Assembly: GCF_000826085.1 (NCBI RefSeq) | Contig: NZ_CCYM01000001.1 | Location: 124,001 to 188,000, forward strand | Length of the DNA: 64,000 nt | Direction: 5' to 3' | Source: Nigerium massiliense | GTDB lineage: Bacteria > Actinomycetota > Actinomycetes > Propionibacteriales > Propionibacteriaceae | Part shown: in pieces, positions 11,146 to 19,347 of the stretch | Layout of the letters: the number at the start of each line of letters is the position of its first letter | Numbering within the stretch: the stretch's first letter is position 1 | Notes under the pieces: generated by a model | Database searches by the model: none | Told to the model about the DNA's origin: nothing | What the model saw: the letters and a program-made list of their open reading frames with translations, nothing else | Position numbers and translations under genes: made by a program

Positions 11146-11729
11146 GTTGGCCCTTCCGTGGCCCCGCGGGCCAGGTTGTTGATGGTGTCGACGAGCAGGA
11201 TGCGTTCGACGACCTTGATGCGCTCGTGCAGGGTCTCGACGGTGTCGCCCGGCTCGACGCGGACGGCCTCTTGGGCGAGGATCCGCCCGGTGTCGACGCC
11301 GGCGTCGATCGTGAAGACGGTCGCGCCCGTGACCTTGACCCCGTGCGCGAGGGCGTCCCGCGGGCCGTGCATGCCCGGGAAGGACGGCAGCAGCGCCGGG
11401 TGCGTGTTGATCAACCGCCCGCCGAAGCGCTCGAGGCAGTGCCGGCCCACGAGCTTCATGTACCCGGCCGAGACGATCAGGTCGGGGCTGTAGGTGGCGA
11501 TCAGGCTCGCCAGCTCCTCGTCCCAGGCGTCGCGGTCGGTGCCGCGGACGTAGGGGTGCACGAACGTGGGCACGCCGGCCCGCTCGGCCCGCGCCAGGCC
11601 CTCGATGCCGTCCCGGTCGGCTCCCACGGCCACGACCTCGCCGTCGAGGCGTCCGGACGCCTGCGCGTCCAGCAGCGCCTGCAGGAGGGTCCCCGTGCCC
11701 GAGACCAGGACCACGAGGCGCACCGACAT
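11142..11729 (-). CDS. purN: phosphoribosylglycinamide formyltransferase
   Basis: The 195-residue protein begins [20 protein letters not shown], the phosphate-binding loop of GAR transformylase. It has [22 protein letters not shown] with the catalytic Asn-His pair (about 107-128) and the catalytic aspartate in [12 protein letters not shown]. It transfers formyl from 10-formyl-THF to GAR in purine synthesis. It heads the purN-purH-folD run; the next gene upstream on this strand (the pseF-like fusion) ends 10 bp away, so readthrough from the glycan genes is possible. Confidence 0.95.
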
Positions 11730-11739
11730 GGCGTCCAGG

Positions 11740-13152
11740 TTAGCGAGCCTCCGCCGCGTCGAGCACCGCGTCCAGGTCGGGGGTGAGTGCCGGATCGACG
11801 ATCACCGAGCTGATCCACGGGACGTCCAACAGCTCCAGCGCGCGCTCGGGCGAGGCGTCGGCGATGCTGGCCAGGATCGTCACGCCCCCGGACGCCACGT
11901 CGGCCAGCTGGTCGGCGATGGCTTGGGCGAGGAAGCGGTCGCCCTGGTCGAACGGGACGATCACCAGATCGAGGCCCGGCAGCCCGCCGAGCAACGCGAC
12001 CTCGTGCGTGTCGCCCAGCATCACCCCCATCTCGACGACGGAGCCGACGAGCTGGTAGTCGCGCAACCGCTTCCAGGGCGCGCCGTCGCCGGCCAGGGCG
12101 TCCTCGACGGAGGCGAACACAGCGCCGGCGAGCTTGCGCTGGCCGACGTCGGCGAACGCGCGTTCGACCGAGGCCCGCACCTGGGTGATGAGGTGGCGCG
12201 GCGTGCCCTGCCGGGCCAGCAGCGGCAGCTTGACGATGGTGCCGAGGCGCTGCTGCAGCGCGGGCAGCGTCCCCTGGCGGACGACGACCGTGTCGCGGGG
12301 GTCGGCGACGACGTGGCTGACCCCGCGGTTGACGGCCTGGGCGAAGGTGTCGCGAACGACCGAGCCGTCGCGGCGCTCGCTGCGCGGGCCGGCCAGCCCG
12401 ACCCGGCGGGTGCCCAGGACGATCTCGGTCAGGCGCGGGCCCTGCCGGGGGGCGCGGCGGGCCATCGGGCCGAGCGCGTCCACGTGCGCCTTCAGCTTCT
12501 CGACCAGCCGCGACCACGGCACCCCGATCGGGTCGGGCTCGTCGTCGAACAGCCGGCTGATGCGGTCGTAGTCGTTGAGGCAGTCGGTGGTGCAGCGGTA
12601 GGCGACCGGGTCGCCCGGGTTCTCGGCGGGGGCGAACAGCAGCTCGCCGAGCTCGCGACGGATCCACGGCGTCACGTGCTCGCGGTCGTAGGCGCGGAAC
12701 GCCTGCTCGCCGGCCGCACGCAGCGCCTCGACCGTGAAGACCTCGGCGCCCAGGCCCTCGGGCACCTTCTCGATGTCGACGCGGCCGTAGGTGTGGCCGT
12801 CCGTGTCCAGGGCGGTGATGAGCTCCTCGACGAGCAGCGCGTCGGCGACCGGGTTGTCGCCGGTGAGCCGGACGACGCGGTCGGTGGGCTCCATGTCGGA
12901 CGTGGCTTGCACGAAACGGCCCAGGACGTCGTCCAGCGAGCCGCGCATCACGGGGATGCCGACGCGGGACAGGTGAGCGGCGATGCGGTCGTCGTAGGGC
13001 TCCACGGACGTCGCGACGATCACCTCGTAGCCGGTGCGGGACGCGCGGCGGGCCACCAGCTCGATCAGCGGCATCCCCGCCACCGTCATCAGCGCCTTGC
13101 CGGGCAGCCGCGACGACGACAGGCGGGACTGGATGACGACACGCGTGCGCAT
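11740..13152 (-). CDS. pseF: SpsF/PseF-like cytidylyltransferase fused to a degenerate aldo/keto-reductase-like domain
   Basis: The 470-residue protein has two parts. Residues 1 to about 235 are a nucleotidyltransferase of the SpsF type, starting RVVIQSRLSSSRLPGKAL, with VRLTGDNP (94-101), AYDREHVTPWI and YRCTTDCLNDY. In a pseudaminic acid locus this is the expected CMP-transfer step. Residues about 240-455 resemble an aldo/keto reductase (LTEIVLGTRRVGLAG, then GVSHVVADP, and VRASVERAFADVG in the usual order). However, only an Asp (284) and a Lys (308) of the catalytic tetrad are apparent; the Tyr and His are not. The start at 13152 matches the family N-terminus. It lies 10 bp after pseG. Confidence 0.78.
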   Translation of the reverse strand: MRTRVVIQSRLSSSRLPGKALMTVAGMPLIELVARRASRTGYEVIVATSVEPYDDRIAAHLSRVGIPVMRGSLDDVLGRFVQATSDMEPTDRVVRLTGDNPVADALLVEELITALDTDGHTYGRVDIEKVPEGLGAEVFTVEALRAAGEQAFRAYDREHVTPWIRRELGELLFAPAENPGDPVAYRCTTDCLNDYDRISRLFDDEPDPIGVPWSRLVEKLKAHVDALGPMARRAPRQGPRLTEIVLGTRRVGLAGPRSERRDGSVVRDTFAQAVNRGVSHVVADPRDTVVVRQGTLPALQQRLGTIVKLPLLARQGTPRHLITQVRASVERAFADVGQRKLAGAVFASVEDALAGDGAPWKRLRDYQLVGSVVEMGVMLGDTHEVALLGGLPGLDLVIVPFDQGDRFLAQAIADQLADVASGGVTILASIADASPERALELLDVPWISSVIVDPALTPDLDAVLDAAEAR

Positions 13153-13162
13153 GAGGGTCAAG

Positions 13163-14221
13163 CTAGCGCAGCGCGAGACGCTCGACGGCGTCCGCCACTC
13201 GCTCGCGCCCACGTCCGTCGACGAGGCCGCGACCGCGGCTGGCGAGGCGCTCCCGCAGGGCGGGGTCCTCGAGCAGGCGGGTGAGCTGGGCGACGGACGC
13301 CGCGCGGGAGCCGGCGTCCTCGCGGAGCGCCGTCAGCTTCCCCGCGGGCAGGCAGAGCTCGTCGTGGGTTGCCTCGCGGTAGCCGAGCAACTGGTTGTCG
13401 GTGACGCACACCAGGGCCATCGGGACGCCGAGGCACAGGAACTCCCACACGCTGGTCCCGGACGCGCTGACCGCGGCGTCGCAGCCCACCGCGATGCCGG
13501 GCAGGTCGTCGGCCGTCGGCAGCACCGTCACGCGCTGGCCCGGGCCGCACTTGAGCGCCGCCAGCTCGTCGGCGACCTCGCGCCGGGCCGCGATCGCGAC
13601 CACCTCCACCGGGGCGTCCGTGGCGAGCAGCAGCGGCACCAGCACGCGGCACCCGCCGTAGGCGTCCGTCCCCCCGAAGACCACCAGCACCCGCGGGGCG
13701 TCGCCGGCCGGCAGGGCCTCGCGCCGGACGCCGCGGCGGTCGCGGACGACGTCACGCAGCAGCACGTAGTCCAGCCCGACCAGGAACTCCGCGTCCGGGT
13801 GGCGCTCCTGGGCGGCGTGCGCGCCGAGGTTCTGGTCGACGTAGACATCGGCGTCCTGGTCGAGGCCGAACTCGCCGTCGCAGAGCGTCAGCACGCCGAC
13901 GCCCGCCGCCCGCGCCGTGGTGCCGAGCACCGGGTCGAAGGCGTAGCCGTCGATGATCAGCACGTCGACGCGCTCGGCCAGCAGGCGTGCGGTCAGGTCG
14001 TGCGGCCCAGCCGGCGGCTCGACGAACGCGAGCCCGCGCTCGGCCGCCTGGCGCTGCGCCCACGGCACCTCGCACGTTCCCCACAGGGTCACCCGGTGCC
14101 CGCGGGCGATCAGTTCCTCGGCGAGGGCGAGCTGGCGGACCAGGTGCCCGACGCCTCCGTGCTGGGTGGCGTCGCACCGGACGGCGACGTGCAACGGCCG
14201 CTGTGTCGAGGGGGTGATCAT
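13163..14221 (-). CDS. pseG: PseG-like UDP-sugar hydrolase (pseudaminic acid pathway)
   Basis: The 352-residue GT-B-like protein starts with HVAVRCDATQHGGVGHLVRQ, the loop carrying the catalytic histidine of PseG. It continues with VDVLIIDGYAFD, VLVVFGGTDAYGG and the nucleotide-binding ISASGTS-type segment (VSASGTSVWEFLCLGVP, about 260-276). PseG releases UDP from UDP-2,4-diacetamido-2,4,6-trideoxy-altrose before condensation by PseI. The ATG at 14221 was chosen because homology begins there. It is divergent from pseB and lies immediately before the pseF-like gene, so the two probably share a transcript. Confidence 0.82.
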   Translation of the reverse strand: MITPSTQRPLHVAVRCDATQHGGVGHLVRQLALAEELIARGHRVTLWGTCEVPWAQRQAAERGLAFVEPPAGPHDLTARLLAERVDVLIIDGYAFDPVLGTTARAAGVGVLTLCDGEFGLDQDADVYVDQNLGAHAAQERHPDAEFLVGLDYVLLRDVVRDRRGVRREALPAGDAPRVLVVFGGTDAYGGCRVLVPLLLATDAPVEVVAIAARREVADELAALKCGPGQRVTVLPTADDLPGIAVGCDAAVSASGTSVWEFLCLGVPMALVCVTDNQLLGYREATHDELCLPAGKLTALREDAGSRAASVAQLTRLLEDPALRERLASRGRGLVDGRGRERVADAVERLALR

Positions 14222-14316
14222 GGCGTCTGATGATACTGTCCTGACGCGGCGCGAAGCGCGGCCCGGGTCGGCCGCCACCCACCGACCATCCTCCACGAGT
14301 GCAAAGGAAACCCCAC

Positions 14317-15303
14317 GTGAGCATCCTCGAAGGGTCATCCATCCTGATCACCGGCGGCACCGGTTCCTTCGGCAAGGCGTTCATCACCCGCCTGCTCAAC
14401 GACATCAATCCGCGTCGCGTGGTCATCTTCAGCCGCGACGAGCTCAAGCAGTACGAGTGCCGCCAGTTGTTCCGCGACGACCCCCGCCTGCGCTGGTTCC
14501 TGGGCGACATCCGCGACCTCGACCGGCTGCGCCGGGCGATGCACCGCGTCGACTACGTCGTGCACGCGGCCGCCTACAAGCAGGTCGACACCGCGGAGTA
14601 CAACCCCTTCGAGTTCGTGAAGACGAACGTGCTGGGCAGCCAGAACGTCATCGAGGCGTCCATGGATTGCGGCGTGAAGCGCGTCGTCGCCCTGTCGACC
14701 GACAAGGCGTCCAGCCCCATCAACCTGTACGGCGCGACGAAGCTCACCGCCGACAAGCTCTTCATCTCCGGCAACCACTACGCCGCCAGCTACGGCACCC
14801 GGTTCTCCGTCGTGCGCTACGGCAACGTCATGGGCAGCCGCGGCTCGGTGATCCCGTTCTTCCGCAAGCTCGCACTGGAGGGCAAGTCGCTACCGATCAC
14901 CGACTTCCGCATGACGCGGTTCTTCATCACGCTGCCGCAGGCCGTCCAGTTCGTCCTGGACAGCTTCGACCACATGCAGGGCGGCGAGCTCTACGTGCCG
15001 CGCATCCCGTCGATGAAGATCACCGACCTCGCCCAGGCCGTCGCGCCCGGCGCGGAGATGCACGAGATCGGCCTGCGCCCCGGCGAGAAGCTGCACGAGG
15101 AGATGATCTCCGCCGAGGAGGGGCGTCGCGCCCTCAAGCTCAACGACTCCCGCTTCGTCCTGCAGCCCGACCTGGCGACCTGGGGCTACACCGCGCCCGA
15201 CCACGGCGTGGCCGTGCCCGCCGGCTTCCACTACACGTCGGACAAGAACGACCAGTGGTACAGCGGCGAGCAGATGATGCAGATCCTCGCCACGGAGGTC
15301 TGA
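14317..15303 (+). CDS. pseB: UDP-N-acetylglucosamine 4,6-dehydratase (inverting)
   Basis: The 328-residue SDR-fold enzyme has the Rossmann motif GGTGSFG (about 13-19), followed by RDELKQYECRQLF typical of the PseB/FlaA1 type. The catalytic block LSTDKASSPINLYGATK contains the Asp-Lys pair and Tyr. It makes UDP-2-acetamido-2,6-dideoxy-arabino-hexos-4-ulose, the first step to CMP-pseudaminic acid. The GTG start at 14317 is preceded by AAAGGAAA. It is followed directly by pseC with one base between the stop and start codons. Confidence 0.92.
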   Translation: MSILEGSSILITGGTGSFGKAFITRLLNDINPRRVVIFSRDELKQYECRQLFRDDPRLRWFLGDIRDLDRLRRAMHRVDYVVHAAAYKQVDTAEYNPFEFVKTNVLGSQNVIEASMDCGVKRVVALSTDKASSPINLYGATKLTADKLFISGNHYAASYGTRFSVVRYGNVMGSRGSVIPFFRKLALEGKSLPITDFRMTRFFITLPQAVQFVLDSFDHMQGGELYVPRIPSMKITDLAQAVAPGAEMHEIGLRPGEKLHEEMISAEEGRRALKLNDSRFVLQPDLATWGYTAPDHGVAVPAGFHYTSDKNDQWYSGEQMMQILATEV

Positions 15304-15304
15304 C

Positions 15305-16432
15305 GTGCTGCCCTACGGACACCAATCCATCAACGACGACGACATCGCCGCCGTCAGCGAGGTCCTGCGCGGGGACTGGCTGACCACCGGGCCCGCGGTC
15401 ACCGCGTTCGAGGAGGCGCTGGCGAGCTACGTCGGCGCGACCCGCGCGGTCAGCGTCACGTCCGGCACCGCCGCCCTGCACACCGCCTACGCCGCGGCCG
15501 GGGTCGGTCCGGGTGACGAGGTCATCACCACCCCGATGACGTTCGTCGCGACAGCGTCCTGCGCGGTCACGCTGGGCGCCACCGTGAAGTTCGCCGACAT
15601 CGACCCGGCGACCGGCAACATCGACCCGGATTCCGTGGCCGCCCTGGTCACCGACCGCACGAAGGTGATCGCCCCGGTCGACTTCGCCGGCCAACCGGTT
15701 CCAATCGACCGGCTCAACGAGATCGCACACGCCGCGGGCGCGCTGACCGTCGAGGACGCCGCGCACTCCATCGGGTCGCGCACCCAGGGACGTCCCGTCG
15801 GGTCGGTCGCCGACCTCACCACGTTCTCGTTCTTCCCGACGAAGAACATGACCACGGCCGAGGGCGGGGCCGTCGCGACGCTGGACGCCGACCTGGGCCA
15901 GCGCGCCCACGAGTTCCACTTCATCGGGCTGGTCCGCGACCGCGATCGCATGCGCCACCCCGACGAGGGCCCGTGGCACCAGGAGGTGCACGAGTGGGGC
16001 CTCAACTACCGGCTCTCCGACGTGCATGCCGCGCTGGGGCTGAGCCAGCTCAAGCGCCTGGAGCAGTTCAAGGCGCGCCGCGCCGAGGTGTTCGCCCGCT
16101 ACCAGGAGGCGTTCGCCGGCGTCGAGGGGCTGGGCATCCACGGCGTCGCCGAGGGCGTCGACCCGACGTGGCACCTCTACCCCATCCGCATCAAGGACGG
16201 CCGTCGCCGCGAGGTGTTCGACGCGATGCGCGAGCAGGGCATCGGCGTCCAGGTCAACTACATGCCGGTCTACTGGCACCCCCTCTTCGAGGATCTCGGC
16301 GATCGGCGCGGGCTCTGCCCCAACGCGGAGGCCTTCTACGCCGAGGAACTGTCGCTGCCCATGTTCGCCGACCTGACGGACGCCGACGTCGAGCGCGTCA
16401 TCGAGACCCTGATCGGCATCGTCGCCCACTGA
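15305..16432 (+). CDS. pseC: PseC-like PLP-dependent aminotransferase
   Basis: The 375-residue DegT/DnrJ/EryC1-type aminotransferase begins YGHQSINDDDIAAVSEVL. It has the PLP-binding VEDAAHSIGS (149-158) and the Schiff-base lysine in FFPTKNMTTAEGG (Lys180). In the Pse pathway PseC aminates the 4-keto sugar made by PseB. The start is a GTG at 15305, directly after the pseB stop, a tightly coupled arrangement. Gene order pseB-pseC is the standard one, supporting the assignment. Confidence 0.92.
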   Translation: MLPYGHQSINDDDIAAVSEVLRGDWLTTGPAVTAFEEALASYVGATRAVSVTSGTAALHTAYAAAGVGPGDEVITTPMTFVATASCAVTLGATVKFADIDPATGNIDPDSVAALVTDRTKVIAPVDFAGQPVPIDRLNEIAHAAGALTVEDAAHSIGSRTQGRPVGSVADLTTFSFFPTKNMTTAEGGAVATLDADLGQRAHEFHFIGLVRDRDRMRHPDEGPWHQEVHEWGLNYRLSDVHAALGLSQLKRLEQFKARRAEVFARYQEAFAGVEGLGIHGVAEGVDPTWHLYPIRIKDGRRREVFDAMREQGIGVQVNYMPVYWHPLFEDLGDRRGLCPNAEAFYAEELSLPMFADLTDADVERVIETLIGIVAH

Positions 16433-16457
16433 CCCTTTATCCCCGGGAGCTGACCGC

Positions 16458-17309
16458 ATGCACCACGCGAACCACTTCTACGGACACGCGCACATCATGG
16501 CTCGCTACGCCGGGCTGGACACGGTCCCACGCATCTTCGGCTACCTCCAGCACGGCTGGAACACCTGGGACGGCTTCGCCGTCGGCACCCCCTTCGCCCC
16601 GAACTATCCCAAGTTCGTCTGGTCGGAGGCGGTCGCCCGGCGCGGCTGGGCGACCGGCCTGCGCCGCTACGCCGTCGTCGGCTCGCCGTGGAGCTACCTG
16701 CTCCTGATGGAGGAGCAGGAGGCCTGGGAGGCGTCCAACCCGCACCGCGAGGGAACGATCGTCTACCCGTTCCACGGCTGGGAGGGCCAGAAGTTGCGTG
16801 GCTCGCACTCCGACTACCTCGCCGAGGTGCGCGAGGTCGAGGGCGACGTCCCGCTGACGGTCTGCCTGTACTTCGACGAGTACCGCGACAAGAAGATCCG
16901 GGAGGCCTACGAGAACGAGGGCGTCCGGGTCATCTGCCACGGCCAGCGCGGGCACAGCTACCGCAACACCGAGCCGCTGTTCCTGTACCGCCAGCTCACC
17001 GAACTGCGGCGCCACAAGAGGGTCGTCAGCAATCGCATGGGCTCGGCGTTGTTCTACGGCGCCTCCACCGGCGCGGACGTCGGCATCTACGGCGACCCGA
17101 TGGTGCTCGAGGGCGACCACGCGATCCTGGGCGGCATGGCCAAGCAGCAGCGGCTGTGGCCCGAGATGCACCAGACGTTCGTCCCGAGCGACATCGCCCG
17201 CGCCTACGCCACCACCGAGCTCGGCATCGACGTGCGCCTCTCGCCGCCCGAGATCCGTCGGCTGTTCAAGTGGAAGCTGCCGCACGAGGCCGACAGCGCC
17301 AACGGCTGA
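16458..17309 (+). CDS. uncharacterised GT-B-like protein of the pseudaminic acid locus
   Basis: I do not recognise this 283-residue protein with certainty. It has a histidine-rich N-terminus (MHHANHFYGHAHIMARYAG), then HGWNTWDGF, KFVWSEAVARRGW and VVGSPWSYL. A second HGWEG follows. The C-terminal segment VVSNRMGSALFYGASTGADVGIYGDP looks like the nucleotide-sugar side of GT-B glycosyltransferases, where donor access loops read like SALFYA. There is no signal peptide or membrane helix. It starts at ATG 16458 after a CGGGAGC site and is 25 bp after pseC. It may be a nonulosonate transferase or other glycan-assembly enzyme. Confidence 0.6.
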   Translation: MHHANHFYGHAHIMARYAGLDTVPRIFGYLQHGWNTWDGFAVGTPFAPNYPKFVWSEAVARRGWATGLRRYAVVGSPWSYLLLMEEQEAWEASNPHREGTIVYPFHGWEGQKLRGSHSDYLAEVREVEGDVPLTVCLYFDEYRDKKIREAYENEGVRVICHGQRGHSYRNTEPLFLYRQLTELRRHKRVVSNRMGSALFYGASTGADVGIYGDPMVLEGDHAILGGMAKQQRLWPEMHQTFVPSDIARAYATTELGIDVRLSPPEIRRLFKWKLPHEADSANG

Positions 17310-17322
17310 GACCGCTGACGAC

Positions 17323-17359
17323 ACGGGCCGGGCCCCTCGCTTGGAGGGGCCCGGCCCGT
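17323..17359. terminator. bidirectional terminator hairpin
   Basis: A perfect 16-bp GC-rich stem (17323-17338 with 17344-17359) with a five-base loop separates the convergent ends of the GT-B-like gene on + and the 614-residue gene on -. Confidence 0.75.
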
Positions 17360-17387
17360 TCGTCATCGCGCCCGCGGCGCCGGCGGC

Positions 17388-19232
17388 TCACTCACCGGCC
17401 ATGCGGCGGCTGACCTTGTCGAGGCGCCGCCAGTACTTCGACGGCACGGCTCGCTTGAGCACGGCCTTGCCGCCCCCGATCACGGCGCGGCCCGGGGCCG
17501 TCATCTTGCGGGCCAGCCGATAGGTGCTGGACTTGCGGATGTCGGACAGCTCACGCTTGAGCGTGCTCATGCGGGCGTCCTGCCAAGAGACCTGGCGCTC
17601 GAGCCATTCGACCTGCTGAGACCGGGCCCCCAGCTCGCGCGCCATGCGGCCCATGGTGTCGGCCGACTCGCGGCGCCCCATCGCCCAGCCGCTCGTGACC
17701 AGCGCGGACGCCCTACCGGCCTCAAGGTTGCGGTCGATGGACTGGGCGTCGACGTCGTCGGCGCGGCCCTTGAGGATCGCCGACATGTTCTCCTCGATGT
17801 CGGCGGTCTGCCGCAGCAGGGACTTGGTCCACTCCACGCCGCTCATCGCGCCGAGCGTCGACGCCAGGCCGTCGGTGCTCACGTCGGCGTTCCACGGGTG
17901 GGGCGTCCCGGCCTTGATCAGGCGCCAGGCGTAGGTGCGCAGCCCGTGGCAGATCGCGACGTCGACCGGGACCTTGCCCAGCCAGTTCCACGAATCGTCG
18001 ACGACGACGTAGTGACCCTCGTCGTCCACCAGGACGTTGTCGGGGGTCGCGAAGAAGCGCTGCCGCTCGTCGGGGCCCTCGGGCGAGCGCATCCAGTCGG
18101 CCCAGCGCTGCACGGTGCGGCGGACGGGCTCGACGTGGGTGGTGCCGCAGGCGCGGCGCCACGCCATCTCGACGAGCTCGCCCTCCAGGTGATCGCGGCG
18201 GCTGACGCTGCGGGCCAGCGTGCGCTCGACATAGGAGTCGGTGACGTCGCTGCCGGGAACGGCCGTCCACTGCAGGTTCTGCTCACCGGACGCCACCACG
18301 CCGAGACGGCGGAAACCGGGGCGCGCGCTGCGCGTCGTGAGGGGGTCGATCTCGACGACCAACTGGGGCAGGTCGACGCCGCCGCCCGTGCGGACCAGCC
18401 AGGACGGCGCCAGCGAGAGGCCCTGGCGGGAGCCGACGGCCCCCTCGACCACGGCCCATGGATCCTGGACGCCGCCGACGCGCGCCTGCTCGTCCGACGT
18501 CACGCGGCCCACCAGCGCCGTCATCAGCGAGGTCTGCTTCCCATCGGTCAGGACGCCCTCGCGCGCGATCATGGTGGTGCGGTCGGTGCCGGGCAGCAGC
18601 GCGAAGGCCTCGTTGTCCGTGTCGGCCACGAGCGCGCAGGCCTGCTCGAACGTCAGCTGGTCGAGCCCCGGCCAGGCGCCGCCCGTCCAGTTCTCGTCGG
18701 CCTGGAGGTTCGGGGTGGAGTAGATCAGGCGGTCGATGCCCAGGCGGTTGTCGAGCCGCACGTAGGACGTGCCGCCCTCGGCGACGAGCCCGTTCAGGCG
18801 CTTGAAGACCTCGACCGGGGAGAGGTTGCCGTCGTCGGGCGTGTTCAGCCGCGATGTCGGATCCAGCGAGATGACGAGGTCCCAGCGCGTCTCGGGTTCG
18901 AACCGCATGAGCGCCCCGCACCACAACAGCGCCCGGGGATGGACCCCCTTGAGCGTCCGCGCGTCGGTGCGGGCGCGCACCAGGACGTCGACGGTCACCT
19001 CGGGATCGATCAGCGGCAGCAGGCGGGCTGCCGCCGGGCCGGCCAACAGGATGCGCTCGGCGTGGTGCGCCTCAAGCAGCTGGCGGTAGAAGTACTCCTC
19101 TGTCGGCGTCGGCTTGGGGATGTCCTCGACCATCACGTCGCCCGGACGACGACCGCCCGCGAAGTCCGACCACTCAATCATGTCCCCGCCGAAGAGCCTG
19201 GCTCCGCTGCGCTCGTCGATCTGGTGCGTCAT
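17388..19232 (-). CDS. large cytoplasmic glycan-locus protein with methyltransferase-like start and coiled-coil tail
   Basis: This 614-residue protein is not a named family to me. Residues about 35-190 have the rhythm of a class I methyltransferase (ERILLAGPAAARLLPLIDPEVTVDVL, then WDLVISLDPTS, then LNGLVAEGGTSYVRL), although the glycine-rich loop is poor. The middle (about 350-450) contains VLVDDEGHYVVVDDSWNWL, reminiscent of kinase-like or phosphotransferase folds. The end (about 530-580) is a heptad-rich coiled coil followed by SSTYRLARKMTAPGRAV, a basic tail common at the C-terminus of polysaccharide-assembly transferases. There are no membrane segments. It lies between the pseBC and pseIH groups. 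Confidence 0.6.
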   Translation of the reverse strand: MTHQIDERSGARLFGGDMIEWSDFAGGRRPGDVMVEDIPKPTPTEEYFYRQLLEAHHAERILLAGPAAARLLPLIDPEVTVDVLVRARTDARTLKGVHPRALLWCGALMRFEPETRWDLVISLDPTSRLNTPDDGNLSPVEVFKRLNGLVAEGGTSYVRLDNRLGIDRLIYSTPNLQADENWTGGAWPGLDQLTFEQACALVADTDNEAFALLPGTDRTTMIAREGVLTDGKQTSLMTALVGRVTSDEQARVGGVQDPWAVVEGAVGSRQGLSLAPSWLVRTGGGVDLPQLVVEIDPLTTRSARPGFRRLGVVASGEQNLQWTAVPGSDVTDSYVERTLARSVSRRDHLEGELVEMAWRRACGTTHVEPVRRTVQRWADWMRSPEGPDERQRFFATPDNVLVDDEGHYVVVDDSWNWLGKVPVDVAICHGLRTYAWRLIKAGTPHPWNADVSTDGLASTLGAMSGVEWTKSLLRQTADIEENMSAILKGRADDVDAQSIDRNLEAGRASALVTSGWAMGRRESADTMGRMARELGARSQQVEWLERQVSWQDARMSTLKRELSDIRKSSTYRLARKMTAPGRAVIGGGKAVLKRAVPSKYWRRLDKVSRRMAGE

Positions 19233-19307
19233 CGATCCCGTTCTCCTTATGTCGTGGAAGCGCGCGGCGAGTCTATCGTCCGGCGATCGCCAGGCCGGCA
19301 GGCGCGG

Positions 19308-19330
19308 CCGGGCCGCGTTGGGCGGCCCGG
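19308..19330 (-). terminator. hairpin downstream of pseI
   Basis: A perfect 9-bp stem (19308-19316 with 19322-19330) with a five-base loop lies 18 bp beyond the pseI stop in the 115-bp gap. It probably ends the pseH-pseI transcript and gives the 614-residue gene its own control. Confidence 0.5.
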
Positions 19331-19347
19331 GTGGCCGCCCAGCGCGC

